A stretch of 64,000 nt of DNA from Syntrophus gentianae (GCF_900109885.1 NZ_FOBS01000005.1:62001-126000), one strand, 5' to 3'; positions 1 to 10,400 are shown, counted from the stretch's first letter. Notes: a model not told the origin generated them from the letters alone. Made by a program: numbers and translations.

Positions 1-221
1 AGTCGACCATAGGTTTCAACCACGCGGGCGACATCGTCCGGTTCGACCGTCCACCATCCCCGCGTCCGCTGCAGGAGCTCCTTCCCCTTTAATTTCCTCG
101 GGGTCACCAGCTCAATATCCCGAAACCACGCAGTCCACCCGATCTGTGCAGGCTCCCGCAGGACCGGACTGACCGGATCGTGGTAAATACGGCACCTCCC
201 AAAGAGACGCAGACGAATCAT
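1..221 (-). CDS. Unrecognised protein, cut by left window edge
   Basis: An open frame of 73 codons begins at ATG (221-219) and runs off the left edge. Its ATG overlaps the TGA of the upstream gene in an ATGA junction, the usual sign of translational coupling, which is the main reason for calling it a gene. The visible part is basic and tryptophan-rich (MIRLRLFGRCRIYHDPV... RTRGWWTVEPDDV) with no signal peptide or membrane segment. I do not recognise the family, and the C-terminal part is missing. Confidence 0.55.
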   Translation of the reverse strand, partial: MIRLRLFGRCRIYHDPVSPVLREPAQIGWTAWFRDIELVTPRKLKGKELLQRTRGWWTVEPDDVARVVETYGR

Positions 222-565
222 GGCACCAACTCCGAAATTTCAAGGATCCGCGCATCCTGTCTCCCGGAAAGGACAAGGTTCTCAGGAGGGATGCCGTCCC
301 GCATCATTAAGCGCTGCAAGGCAAATCCGTACAGGATTCCCGCCTCGTCTTCCGTCAAGGATAAGTTCCTCTGCGCCGCCTTGGCCCATCCCCGTTCAAA
401 GAGTTCCCGGGCCGCCTCCCGCCACCGGCGAAGGCGCGGATCGAAGGGAGAAATCCCCGAACTTTTGATAAGCTCCTTCGAGACCGTCTCCATCCGGGAA
501 AAAACCCGCCTCAGCCGCCGGATGGAAGGATCGTGACCGAATTCATCGAATTGTGCATTATTCAC
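218..565 (-). CDS. Unrecognised small charged protein (115 aa)
   Basis: A cytoplasmic-looking, Arg/Glu-rich, probably mostly helical protein of 115 residues with no cysteine motif, signal peptide or membrane segment. The likely start is GTG at 565-563, with AGGTGA on the minus strand about seven bases upstream. Its stop overlaps the start of the next gene (ATGA), so the two are probably co-translated and may act together. I do not recognise the family and assign no function. The ribosome-binding region lies in a perfect 15-bp tandem duplication (574-603). Confidence 0.55.
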   Translation of the reverse strand: MNNAQFDEFGHDPSIRRLRRVFSRMETVSKELIKSSGISPFDPRLRRWREAARELFERGWAKAAQRNLSLTEDEAGILYGFALQRLMMRDGIPPENLVLSGRQDARILEISELVP

Positions 566-573
566 TTTGTTTT

Positions 574-603
574 CACCTGCCTGTCATTCACCTGCCTGTC
601 ATT
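574..603. repeat. Perfect tandem repeat, 2 x 15 bp, over a ribosome-binding site
   Basis: CACCTGCCTGTCATT occurs twice head to tail. On the minus strand each copy carries AGGTG, so the Shine-Dalgarno-like sequence of the gene starting at 565 is duplicated. The distal copy is followed by ATG ACA GGC AGG TGA, a four-codon mini-frame ending in the proximal site. Confidence 0.8.
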
Positions 604-856
604 TAACGAGGAAAATAACAGAGCCCCTTCAAGGTGTCAATATCCTTGCCGTGGCAGGACCTGATTATCTTCGAGAGGATGTGACAGATGGAATGAGATC
701 TTATGAATTCGCTATCGTTTTGGACGGTGATTCTCGACAAACAATGTCAAAGAGTTCCATGAAGCTATGTACAAATTGTTTGAAATCCTTATTAAAACAT
801 CATCCTTCTCTAAAGGCGTAGGTTTTTTGGAAGAATAAAAATCAGAGTATGCCAGA

Positions 857-896
857 TTGCATATTTTTTCATTATTGCCTAAGTTCAAATATGCAA
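857..896. promoter_or_regulatory. 10-bp inverted repeat upstream of PEP-CTERM gene
   Basis: The perfect arms TTGCATATTT and AAATATGCAA are centred 30 bp apart, about 40-75 bp before the ATG at 934. This could be an operator or an RNA hairpin in the leader. The role is inferred from position only. Confidence 0.35.
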
Positions 897-933
897 GCTG
901 ATTATAATAATTTTTTACAAGGAGGTATCTGCC

Positions 934-1575
934 ATGAAAGGTAAAGCTGTTCGGAAGTATGTTTTTTCAGCTTTCGTTTTGTGTGTTCTTCTGATGAGCG
1001 TGCCTGCCTACGCAACATTGCAGTACACGTTTGATGCGGACACACAGGGGTGGACGACGGTTAATGATGCTAACTTCAACGGATGGCAGAGTTCCGGAGG
1101 TAATCCTGACGGTTATATCAAGGCAACAGATAAGGGCTATGGAAGCACCTGGTATTTTGTCTCTCCTTCACTTGGCGATATGAGTTCTTATAAAGGCGGA
1201 ACTCTTTCCTACGACATCAATTTAATGTACAAATCCGGAAGCTATTTCGACAACGATGAAGTGATCATCAAGAGCGGATCATCATCAATGAGCTGGGCTC
1301 CTACGACTGCCCATGAACCTGGCACGAACACCTGGACAACTTACAGCGTCGATCTGACTTCGGCAAATTTTGTCGTTTCATCAGGGACCTTTGATGGGAT
1401 TTTAAGCAATGTAACCGCCATCTGTATCCGGGGAGAATATATCAGCGGCGGTGACATCGAAGGCCTTGATAATGTTAAAATGACCTCGGCCCCGGTGCCG
1501 CTTCCCTTGCCGATTCTGTTTTTGGGTTCAGGTCTTGCCGGCCTGGCGGCTTTGAGAACAAGAATGTTGAAATAG
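934..1575 (+). CDS. PEP-CTERM sorted exported protein, laminin-B-like domain
   Basis: A secreted protein of 213 aa. Residues 1-27 form a signal peptide ending in AYA. The body has the FDADTQGW ... SPSLGDMSSYKGGTLSYD pattern typical of laminin-IV-type/carbohydrate-binding-like beta domains. Residues 188-213 form a PEP-CTERM-type sorting tail: a VPLPLP motif, a hydrophobic stretch (ILFLGSGLAGLAAL) and a basic end (RTRMLK). Such tails are processed by an exosortase (EpsH family) during export linked to exopolysaccharide; no exosortase is in this window. Start: ATG with AAGGAGGT upstream. The specific function of the protein is unknown. Confidence 0.85.
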   Translation: MKGKAVRKYVFSAFVLCVLLMSVPAYATLQYTFDADTQGWTTVNDANFNGWQSSGGNPDGYIKATDKGYGSTWYFVSPSLGDMSSYKGGTLSYDINLMYKSGSYFDNDEVIIKSGSSSMSWAPTTAHEPGTNTWTTYSVDLTSANFVVSSGTFDGILSNVTAICIRGEYISGGDIEGLDNVKMTSAPVPLPLPILFLGSGLAGLAALRTRMLK

Positions 1576-1592
1576 GCGTAAACCGGCAGTGC

Positions 1593-1626
1593 TTTCCTGA
1601 TCGGTACGGGGACAAAAATCAGGAAA
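1593..1626. repeat. 9-bp inverted repeat after the PEP-CTERM gene
   Basis: TTTCCTGAT (1593-1601) and ATCAGGAAA (1618-1626) can form a hairpin 17 bp after the stop codon. There is no T-run, so it is either a non-canonical terminator or an mRNA 3' stabilising stem. Confidence 0.35.
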
Positions 1627-1722
1627 ATGAAGGGCCGTCACCAAGAGGCTGGTCTGCAGCGTCTTGGTCTGACCCTTGCCGGAATAAGGCCCGTGAGATA
1701 CGGCGATGTTTTTTGAATGAAG

Positions 1723-1770
1723 AGAAAACGGTGTACCGGCTGAAGCTGGTGTGCCGTTTTCTTATTTTTG
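1723..1770. terminator. Hairpin terminator between convergent genes
   Basis: GAAAACGGTGTACCGGC pairs, allowing a few mismatches or wobble pairs, with GCTGGTGTGCCGTTTTC across a TGAA loop, and CTTATTTTTG follows on the plus strand. It lies between the PEP-CTERM gene and the 3' end of recD and may serve either direction. Confidence 0.5.
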
Positions 1771-1823
1771 AAAGGCTTTTTTGCAAAAGCATCGTTGTCG
1801 ACAGATTTTTTAACACGGAGAAA

Positions 1824-3770
1824 TCAGGTCGTTTCCTTGCAACCGAACTGCCGGAGGGCACTCCGAAGTCCGGAGATTCTCTCAGTGCGCCGGGATATGG
1901 CTTTTCTGAGGGAGTCCTCCCTTCCCCACAGGGAAAGGCGTTTCTTCGCCCTGGTCACCCCTGTATAGACCAGTTCGCGCGTCAACAGCGGCGTTTCACG
2001 GTCGGAGAGAAGCATCAGAACCTCGTCGAATTCCGAACCCTGACTCTTGTGGATCGTCATCGCGTATACTGATTCATGTTCCGGCAGCCGGAAGGGGGCA
2101 AAATGGCGGAATCCCTTCTCCGGATCGCGGAAAAAGACGGAGAGCCCCCCGTCGGTGCGATCCGGCAGGGTCAAGCCAACATCCCCGTTGAAGAGTTCCA
2201 ATGCATAATCATTTTGCGTGATCATCACGGGACGCCCCGGATACCACCTGCCGTCGCCGTAAATCAGCCCTTCGGATCGCAACAGATTCTCCAGCAGCAC
2301 ATTGACAGCCAGGACCCCGAAAGATCCCCGGCGAAAGGCGCAGAGGATCCGGAATCGCTCAAAAAGGGTAAAAAGCCTTTCCAGATCTTCCGAATTTCTT
2401 ACCGCTTGCAGATATTCCTTGAAGTAAGACAGAACGGCATTCTTTAGGCCCAGGCCAAGATTTTGGGATTCCGGGAGAACCTGCCAGCCGATGTCGGCAA
2501 AGTGTGCGGATTTCAAGATAGAAAGGGCACCTTCGAAATTCCCTTGATTAACGGCTGAACTCAGTTGGCCAATTCCGCTTTCTTTGTCGAAACGGTAGTT
2601 CTTCCGCAGGAAGATGATACTGTCGGCCAACGGCGATTGAGGTCCGGCCGTTTTGGGAAAAACGAAAGGCACACCCGCTATTTTCCCGATATTCTCCAGA
2701 AAGGCCGGCGAATAGGAATTTTCACCCTCGACCAATCCACAGAGGTCGCCCAGAACGGCGCCGGCCTCCACCGAGGCCAGTTGATCCCGGTCCCCCAGCA
2801 GAAGAAGCCTCGATGTCGGGTAAAGGGCCGAAACCAGTTTGGCCATGAGGGGAAGGTCCACCATGGAGGCCTCATCCACAACCACCAGATCATATGGCAG
2901 GGGATTGTCCGGATTGTGGCGAAAATAGGGAGAACCCGGAATGACTCCCAGAAGCCGGTGAAGCGTCATGGCCTTCTCCGGCTGGAATTCGGGGCTGAAC
3001 GACCCACAGGCTTTCTTCATGGCCTCTTCCAGCCGGATCGCGGCCTTACCGGTAGGGGCCGCCAGGGCGATGCGCAAATTTGATCCTCTTTTTAACCGCT
3101 GCAGCAGGGCGAGAATCCGTGCCGCCGCCGTGGTCTTCCCCGTTCCGGGACTGCCGGAAATCACGACAAACCGTTTTCTCAGAACCGCCAGGGCAGCAAT
3201 CCTCTGCATATCGGGAAAGGGTTCTTCAAATTTTTTCCCGATATATTCGCTGGTTGGCCAATCTCCCGGAAAAACCCGATGCAGGCTTTCTTCCAGCTCC
3301 GGCCAGTTGAATACCGGTTCCTCCGCCTCTCGGAAATCCGTTTCCGTATGGGAATCGGCACACCCTTCAAGGAAGCGGATGAGAAGATCTTCATAAAACC
3401 AGTAGCGGTATAAATAGAGCCGTCCGTCATCGTCCAGGATAAGGGGTTTGTACTCTCCGGGCCGACCCACAACCGGACTGGCCCGCAGGATCTCTTGCCA
3501 TGAGGAAAGAGACGGGCAGACGGGAAGAAGGCCCTCCGGAATGTCCGGGATAAAATCGGCCGGGCCATCCTCCTGAACTTCCGCAATGACCGGCTTACCC
3601 GCACACCCGGGCAGATCCAGGCAGACATGCCCTTTTCGACAACTTCGGCTCGTCAGTGCGGCGGCCAGAAAGACCGCAGGGTTGTTTCTCCCGGAAAACT
3701 TTTCCATAAGCCGTCCGAAGTGCCGATCCAGATCTGAGAATACTTGAAGGAAGCGCTCATCGGATTCCAT
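1824..3770 (-). CDS. recD: Exodeoxyribonuclease V alpha subunit RecD
   Basis: The 5'-3' DNA helicase subunit of RecBCD, which processes double-strand ends for recombination and degrades foreign linear DNA. It has 648 residues, close to the usual length. Walker A is GSPGTGKTT (about residues 206-214), Walker B-like VVVDEASMVD follows, and the C-terminal superfamily 1 motifs include AMTIHKSQGSEFDEV and VTRAKKRL. I chose ATG at 3770 because GGGAGG lies eight bases upstream and the protein then begins MESDERFLQV; a longer frame reaches 3803 without such a site. The start overlaps the 3' end of recB by 14 bp, implying coupling. Last gene of recC-recB-recD. Confidence 0.93.
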   Translation of the reverse strand: MESDERFLQVFSDLDRHFGRLMEKFSGRNNPAVFLAAALTSRSCRKGHVCLDLPGCAGKPVIAEVQEDGPADFIPDIPEGLLPVCPSLSSWQEILRASPVVGRPGEYKPLILDDDGRLYLYRYWFYEDLLIRFLEGCADSHTETDFREAEEPVFNWPELEESLHRVFPGDWPTSEYIGKKFEEPFPDMQRIAALAVLRKRFVVISGSPGTGKTTAAARILALLQRLKRGSNLRIALAAPTGKAAIRLEEAMKKACGSFSPEFQPEKAMTLHRLLGVIPGSPYFRHNPDNPLPYDLVVVDEASMVDLPLMAKLVSALYPTSRLLLLGDRDQLASVEAGAVLGDLCGLVEGENSYSPAFLENIGKIAGVPFVFPKTAGPQSPLADSIIFLRKNYRFDKESGIGQLSSAVNQGNFEGALSILKSAHFADIGWQVLPESQNLGLGLKNAVLSYFKEYLQAVRNSEDLERLFTLFERFRILCAFRRGSFGVLAVNVLLENLLRSEGLIYGDGRWYPGRPVMITQNDYALELFNGDVGLTLPDRTDGGLSVFFRDPEKGFRHFAPFRLPEHESVYAMTIHKSQGSEFDEVLMLLSDRETPLLTRELVYTGVTRAKKRLSLWGREDSLRKAISRRTERISGLRSALRQFGCKETT

Positions 3771-6700
3771 CGGCAGACCTCCCTTCCGCGGAATTCGTCT
3801 CAATCAGGGCGTTGTACAGGGCGGTCAGCCGCACCTCCGAGGGGCGGTCGAAGTAGATCCCCGAACCAGCCCCTGAGTTTGGATCGATTCCCCTCAGGAA
3901 TAGGTAATAGACCCCGCCGAAGTGACTCTCCGCCTGGTATCCGGGCAGACGCCGCTTCAGATAGGCATGGAGGGCCAGGGCATAGAGATGGTACTGCAGG
4001 ATATAATGTTTCCGGACCATGACCGACTTCAGATCTGCGAGGGAATAGGATGCTGAATCGGGACCCAGATAGTTGGTTTTCCAGTCCACAAGATAGTATC
4101 GCCCATCGACGGAAAAGACGAGATCAATGAAGCCCCGCAGCCACCCCTGGACGGGGCTGAAAGAGAGGCGACCCATTTCGACCTCCCAGGAATCAGGAAT
4201 ACACCCTGGATCCTGTCTCGCAATGTCCCGAAAAAGGCCATGAAGTTTTTCCCTGGTCAACCTCTTCAAGGGGAAATAAAATCCCAGTTCGCTGACCCGG
4301 TTCTCCCCGGCGATGTCTGCCAGGCGAAAGGTTGTTCTTTTCTCGCCTCCGCTCAGGGGGACGGACAGGACATTTCTGGCGGAATCCAGCATGGCCCGTT
4401 CCCACCGGGGATCAAAGCCGTGTGCGGATAATGTCTCAGCCGCCTGCCGGTGGAGGACGTCCTCGTTTTGTTCGGCAAAATCCAGGTGCTCCAGAAAGTC
4501 ATGGAGGAGATTTCCCGTTGACGTCCCGGCAGGGAGCTTCTTCCAGTCGGTGTCTGCCTCTGCCCTTGTCTCCTCTTCCCATTCCCGCTCTCCCTTTTCA
4601 GGAAGGGGATAGCTGCCGAAAACCAGGGAGGAAAAGCTCGTAAATCTCCAATTCCGATCCAGTTCGCGGGTAAACTTCCGGCAGGAGAGTTCCCTTTCCG
4701 GAAGCGTTTCTTCAACAGGGCGGGTGAGTGGAGAAACAGGAAGGTTTTCAACGGAGATCGATCCGTCAGCAGAGGCGGACAGTTGTTCCAGGTCCCGCAA
4801 AAAGGCATCGGAATTCAACTCCCGATAAGTCCTCCCGGCTGCAGCGCCAGTAAAATCCATTCCTTCCCCATCGTTCTCATCCCAGGTTGAACTCCGGTCA
4901 TGAAGAAGATAGGCGGGGGCGGAACCCTCCGCCTTGTTGAAATGGCCCCAGACCAGATAGCAGCGGTGTTTGGCCCGGGTCAGGGCGACGTAAAGAAGCC
5001 GGACCCGCTCCGCAAGGCCCTCCCGGTAAGCCTGTCGTTGTGAAAGGGGTTGAGGAGGCGAGCCGATATCACAGATCAGAAGCTCATGATCCCGCCCCCC
5101 ATGATAGATGAGGCTTCCATGCCGCTGTTCTCCTTTTGCCCCTTCCCAGGCAAAGGGACAGAACACCACGGGGTATTCCAGGCCTTTGCTCCTGTGGATG
5201 GTGACGATTTTCACGGCATGGGCATCGCTTTCCAGCCGAAGCTGATGCTCGTCCGATCTTCCCTTTGCCGGATTGCGCTGCTCTGCCAGCCAGTGGACGA
5301 GGCCTCGCATGCCCCGGTTTTTTCCCAGGCTCTCAGAATGCAGAACCTCCACAAGGTGGAGGACATTGGTGAGACGCCGCTCCCCGTCCTGCCGAGCCAG
5401 GAGGCGCGCCCGGACGTCTTCCTGCCGGAGGAGGGAACGCATCATCCGCATAAATCCTTCCTCCTGCCAGAGGGCATTGTAAGCTCGAAAGTCCCGGAGC
5501 CGGTGCTCCCACTGCCGTTCATCGCTCTTCAGGCGATATAGATCGCCGATCGTCAGCCCGAAAAACGGCGTTAAAAGGGCGGCCGCCAGACGGCGCTCAT
5601 CGCCTGGCAACTCCAGTGCCCACAGCAGGAGCTCCATGTCTTCCGCATCGGGGGAATCAAAGAGATTGTCGCGGCTGTGCAGGACTGCGGGGATATTGGT
5701 CTGCGAAAGGACCTGCTTTACCAGGCGCGCCTCCCGGTTGGAGCGAACCAGGACCGCCATATCCCCGGCTTCGATGCCCCGGTCGTCAATCCGCGCCTCC
5801 CCTTTCCTTCCTGCCTCGAGCAATCGGGCGATCTCCTGCGAGAGGGCCGAAAGTATCCGCGGGGTCGCCCTGCCCTTCGCCAGCGGTTTTCCCGAACCGT
5901 CTCTTTCGTCTGCAGAAACGATCCAGAGTTGCAGGGGCGCTCTCTTTCCTCCCCCTTCCCCATCCAGAGCCAGCTTTTCTCTTAGTGCGACTGGCGCCGC
6001 AGCTGTTTCGGAAAAAGAGATGTCTTCATAGACAAAGGGATTCGGTCGGCGGGAAAAGAGCGCATTGACTGCGACAATAAGCCCGGGGGCGGAACGCCAG
6101 TTTTCCGTGAGGGTGTAAGTGACGTCCGCCTGCTTCGCCGCCGTCATGTAGGCAAAGATGTCCGCCCCGCGGAAACTGTAGATCGCCTGCTTCGGATCTC
6201 CGATAAGAAAGACCGGGGGCCTTTGCGCTTCGTCCTGCGGACCTTGAAGAAATACCGTCCGCAGGATTTCATACTGCACGGGATCGGTATCCTGGAATTC
6301 ATCAACCAAGGCGGCCTGGTATTTTCTCCGAATGGCGTCCGCCAGAAGAACGCCTGAAGGTTTTCGAAGGGCTTCCCGCAGACGAAGGAGAAGGTCATCA
6401 AAGAAAAGGACATTCCGGCTGGCCTTGTGGGCCGGAAGTTCGGTGCGGACCGTCTCCAGCAGCTCCTTTTTCAAGGCAAGGAAAAACCGGTTGAATCTTT
6501 CACCGAGGTCTGTCCCTAGTTCTATTGCCTGCTGGCAGGCGGCAAAAAAGGGATGTTCCGGAGGAGATGCACCCTTTTTGCAGGAAAGGGCCAGTTTGCC
6601 GGCGGTAAAGTTCTCAAAAACATCCGGCAGGGGGAACCATGGGGACCCGCTGTCCAGGAAGGCATCCAGTTCTTCCCGGTAACGATCCGTTTTGGCGGCG

Positions 6701-7452
6701 CTGTAAACCGTGGCCTTGAGAGCGCCGTTACAGAGCAGAGAAACAATGGTTTCCCGTGAGGTTTCCCAGCCCTCCCGCACAAGATTCATCGCCTGCCGAA
6801 AGCGCTCGATTTCCCCATCGAGTTGCCGGCGATCCGGCACTTCCAGATCCGGGATGATTTGGATATCCGGAAAATTGGCGATCGAACGCAGAAAGTCACG
6901 ATATCTGTCGAGATCGTTCCCCGTTTTTAACGCATACGCCGCCAGTTCAGGCTGGGCTTCATAGAAGTGTCGTCTCCAGAAATCCTGGAGAAGCCGGTCC
7001 GTGATTTTCTCTGAATCTGCGAGCAATTCGGCATCGAAGGTGACCGAGCTTTCAAAGGCGTTTTCCTGAAGGGTGCGCTGACAGAAACTGTGAATCGTAA
7101 AAATGGATGCCTCATCGAAATCGCGGAGGGCGTTTGTCAGTCGCCGTCTTGCAAGGTCCGCCCTGCCTTCCGAAATTAAACGCTCCCGCCAGGAAGAAAG
7201 AAAGGGGTCATCGGCCCCACCTTGCCGCAGCGCATCGAGGGCCTTGCGGAGAATCTTCCGGATCCGGTCTTTCAGTTCATCCGTCGCAGCTACGGTATAG
7301 GTGAGGACGAGAATTTCGCTGACCGGAAGGGCGTGTTCCACAACAAGGCGCAGAAAGAGTCCGCTGATGGCATAGGTCTTTCCCGTGCCCGCATTGGCTT
7401 CAATAAGATTTCGCCCCGAAAGGGGGGCATGAAGAAGGTCAAAGGGTTTCAA
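3757..7452 (-). CDS. recB: Exodeoxyribonuclease V beta subunit RecB
   Basis: UvrD-like 3'-5' helicase plus nuclease of RecBCD, 1231 residues. Walker A (NAGTGKTYA) is at about residues 20-28, the UvrD motifs include LVDEFQDTDPVQYEIL and IGDPKQAIYSFRGAD, and VTIHRSKGLEYPVVF is near the middle. The C-terminal nuclease motif is intact (GFIDLVF ... YYLVDWKTNYLG, catalytic D and K near residues 1123-1125), so this is an active-type RecB. The probable start is TTG at 7452, 16 bp after the recC stop, with AAGGA about 13 bases upstream; the start is less certain than the gene. Confidence 0.93.
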   Translation of the reverse strand: MKPFDLLHAPLSGRNLIEANAGTGKTYAISGLFLRLVVEHALPVSEILVLTYTVAATDELKDRIRKILRKALDALRQGGADDPFLSSWRERLISEGRADLARRRLTNALRDFDEASIFTIHSFCQRTLQENAFESSVTFDAELLADSEKITDRLLQDFWRRHFYEAQPELAAYALKTGNDLDRYRDFLRSIANFPDIQIIPDLEVPDRRQLDGEIERFRQAMNLVREGWETSRETIVSLLCNGALKATVYSAAKTDRYREELDAFLDSGSPWFPLPDVFENFTAGKLALSCKKGASPPEHPFFAACQQAIELGTDLGERFNRFFLALKKELLETVRTELPAHKASRNVLFFDDLLLRLREALRKPSGVLLADAIRRKYQAALVDEFQDTDPVQYEILRTVFLQGPQDEAQRPPVFLIGDPKQAIYSFRGADIFAYMTAAKQADVTYTLTENWRSAPGLIVAVNALFSRRPNPFVYEDISFSETAAAPVALREKLALDGEGGGKRAPLQLWIVSADERDGSGKPLAKGRATPRILSALSQEIARLLEAGRKGEARIDDRGIEAGDMAVLVRSNREARLVKQVLSQTNIPAVLHSRDNLFDSPDAEDMELLLWALELPGDERRLAAALLTPFFGLTIGDLYRLKSDERQWEHRLRDFRAYNALWQEEGFMRMMRSLLRQEDVRARLLARQDGERRLTNVLHLVEVLHSESLGKNRGMRGLVHWLAEQRNPAKGRSDEHQLRLESDAHAVKIVTIHRSKGLEYPVVFCPFAWEGAKGEQRHGSLIYHGGRDHELLICDIGSPPQPLSQRQAYREGLAERVRLLYVALTRAKHRCYLVWGHFNKAEGSAPAYLLHDRSSTWDENDGEGMDFTGAAAGRTYRELNSDAFLRDLEQLSASADGSISVENLPVSPLTRPVEETLPERELSCRKFTRELDRNWRFTSFSSLVFGSYPLPEKGEREWEEETRAEADTDWKKLPAGTSTGNLLHDFLEHLDFAEQNEDVLHRQAAETLSAHGFDPRWERAMLDSARNVLSVPLSGGEKRTTFRLADIAGENRVSELGFYFPLKRLTREKLHGLFRDIARQDPGCIPDSWEVEMGRLSFSPVQGWLRGFIDLVFSVDGRYYLVDWKTNYLGPDSASYSLADLKSVMVRKHYILQYHLYALALHAYLKRRLPGYQAESHFGGVYYLFLRGIDPNSGAGSGIYFDRPSEVRLTALYNALIETNSAEGRSADGIR

Positions 7453-7468
7453 AACGTTTGATCAATCC

Positions 7469-10400
7469 TTACTTGTTCTTTCGCTGTGCATTGAGCAGCG
7501 GCTCGAAAACGGCAAGGGAAAAATCCTGAAATTCCCGGTTTAGAGGATTCGAATCTCGATAAAGGAGACGGTTATAGCCATCGGTCCCTTCTCCCGGCAG
7601 AAAATCGTTGCCCGCCCAGACCATTCGGGCGGCTTCAAAAGCCGCATCTTCTACTCTCACCGAAGTGCCGCCGTTTCGGGTTTTTCTGGCCGCATAGGCC
7701 CAGGAGGCTTCCGGAAAGAAGGGCAGAGGTCGGCGGAGACCTTCCCGATAGAGATTCAGGAGTGTTTCCAGTCGAGCATGGGCATCCTCGACGGGGACCA
7801 AAGTCCATGAGCCGTCCTTGCCATATTCGTCCTTTCCCAGGAGCAGGCTCTCCGGCCACGACCCGTCGGAACCGGAGGCGGCCTGCAGCAGGAGATGCAT
7901 GATCCACAGCTTCAGGTGATCCTTCGCCTTTATTCTCGAATACCGGTAGTGAACCAAGCCTCTCGGATGAAGCCCCTCGAACTGCCCGGAAATTCGTAAA
8001 CCGGCCACTTCAAGATTCAGATCGGGAGACGGGATGGGTTTTTCGCGCAGGACATCGGAATAATGGCGGACAAAGGTCCGGACATTGCGGCTGACGCCAT
8101 GAAGGCTGCACTGTCCGATCCGTCCGTGAGGAAGACGGCCTGAAGCGGTCAGGGCGGGATACAATTCTTCGAGATCCCCGGTCTCGATTTCATGGGCCAT
8201 CAGCCGCTGTTCCACGCCGTAGCGGTCAAGGCCCTTCAGAGCAAAGGGCTCGTTTTCATCTTCCTCTGCGCCTGTTTCCGTCAGAGTTACCCCCAGTCGC
8301 CGTTCCAGAAAAAACCTGGAGGGATGGCGGAAGAAGGCGATCAGATCCCGGAGGGTCGCCTGCCCTCCCCTTTCCGGGTCTTCCAGAAGTCGATCGGATT
8401 CCCTTTCCCTGACCGGACCTTCCAGGGTACGGTTTCGCAGAGCCGTTGCTGCTCTGCAATTCTCTTCGGAAAAGCTGAACAAGCGGGGGGATTCCCCTGT
8501 GAAACAGGCAGGATCGAAGGCCTGAAGGGGATGAATGGTCACAAGAGTTCCGGCAGGATCAGGGACGCCTTCCTGAGCAGCAAATCCCTGCCGGATATAG
8601 TCCAGAAGTTCACTGACCACCGGAGAGGGCGGGATTCTGCTGTTGTCCACGAGACTCTGTCCGATATAGCTGATATAGAGCGTTTCCCGGGCGGAAAGCA
8701 GGGCTTCGAGAAAGAGATACCGATCGTCATTTCTCCGGGAGCGGTCGCCCCGCCGGGGATGCCGGGCCATCAAATCGAACCCGGGGGTCTGGGGCCTTCT
8801 CGGATAGTCTCCGTTGTTCATCCCCAGAAGACAGAGGACCTTGAAAGGGATGCTTCTCATGGGAAGAAGGGAGCAGAAGGTGATTCCCTGACTGAGAAAC
8901 CCGGAATCGGATCCTGACCCTCGCAGTCGTTCATCGAGAAAGGAACGCACCACGGCAAGACTGATTCTGTCGATAAAGCCCGTTCTTCCGTCAAGAATCT
9001 TCAGATCTTGGCAAATTTGGCGAAGAGCGGAAACATCGGGCTCAAAATTCTCATCCACCGAAAAAAACCGATCCACGATCTCAACGAGAAGCTCGCCCCA
9101 TTCCCCAAGCGACCTGTCCGAAGTCAGACTGTCCGCCGTCGCAAAAAGCCGGTCTGCAAAGGTCGCCAGAATACCGAGAAGCTGGACATCACTCCCTTCA
9201 CCGGGTTCACAGGGCAGAATGCCGGAAAAGAGTTCCTTCTCTCTCGCAGGCAGGGCATATCCGAGCAGGAGGCGCTCCAACCCCCAACGCCATGAATTCT
9301 CCGAAATTTCCGGCAACCCCTCCTGCGAGCGGCTCCGTCCGTCAATTCCCCAGCGGATGCCGCACTCGGTCACCCAGGAGGAAATACGTTCAAAATCCTT
9401 TTCGGTCAGCCCGAACTTTCTTCGAACAGCGTTAATTTCGAGAAGAGAAAGCACCTCGCCGGCGGTAAAGCGTCCCTGGGGAAGATCCATAATCGCCAGC
9501 AAACCCTGTAGAATCGGACTTCCGACAAGTGGAGCGCGGTCGGCGATAGAATGGGGGATGCTTCCTGCCTCCGAATCGAAAACGGCCGAAATAAAGGGGG
9601 CGTAGGGCTCGATGTCCGGGGCCATGACGCAGATGTCGGAAGGCATCAGGGACGGATCGGCTTCCAGAAGGTCCAGTAGCGCATCATAGAGCACTTCCAC
9701 TTCACGCAGAGGGCTGTGGCAGGCATGAAAAGAAAGAGAGGCATCCGCAGCTTTTATTTCGGTACGGACGGCAGGTTCGCCCTCCCCTCCCCGCTCCCGC
9801 AGATTCAGGATGTCGGACTGGATCGCAGCGAGGAGCGAATCCTCTCCCGGTTCGGCATAGAGTTCCTCCTCCCGGCCCGAAGACTCGCTCAGGAAGGACC
9901 AGAACTCCCGCCCCAGCGTGCCCAGGGAGGCCAGCAGGCTGTTCCCCTCTTCCAGATAAAGGGGATGATCGGTTGATTCGGCCTCGCCGATGACCCGGTC
10001 GGCAGTGTTTTTCACCCGCATCATCTCCCGGCTGATCTCCCGGGAAGAACGGATGTCGAACCAGAACTCCCGGGAAGGATTTAAAAGAAAGAGGTTGACC
10101 TCCAGGAAAGACGAGACAGCCAGGAATATCTCCAGATAAAAGGGCGGAAGATAGGAAATGCCGAAGAGGGAGAGGCGTTCCGGCAAATGGGGAAAATCCG
10201 GGCTCTTTTTTCGAAGGGCCTCATAAAAGGCCGAACGGAGCGCCGCGGAATGGAGAATCCTGTTCTTCCCCTTGAATCTTCGCCACAGTTCAGCCTGCCA
10301 GAATTCCTCCTTTTCCCTGGAAATTCCCCCCTCCCAGTCCAGGACCATCTCCGGACGGAAAATCAGGTACGAATCGTAGAGTTGGGCGATCTTCCGTGAC

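Larger units (their letters stand above)
566..933. other. Intergenic region between divergent genes
   Basis: Apart from the tandem repeat at 574-603 this stretch is AT-rich with no credible gene. A perfect 10-bp inverted repeat (TTGCATATTT at 857-866, AAATATGCAA at 887-896) lies just upstream of the PEP-CTERM gene, and TATAAT occurs at 903-908 without a good -35 partner. A strong ribosome-binding site (AAGGAGGT) ends the region. Confidence 0.6.

Noticed and set aside
567-821. 84-codon plus-strand frame
   Set aside because: No ribosome-binding site, begins inside the tandem repeat, and composition is not gene-like.
8192-8917. 241-codon plus-strand frame
   Set aside because: Antisense to recC, no start signals.
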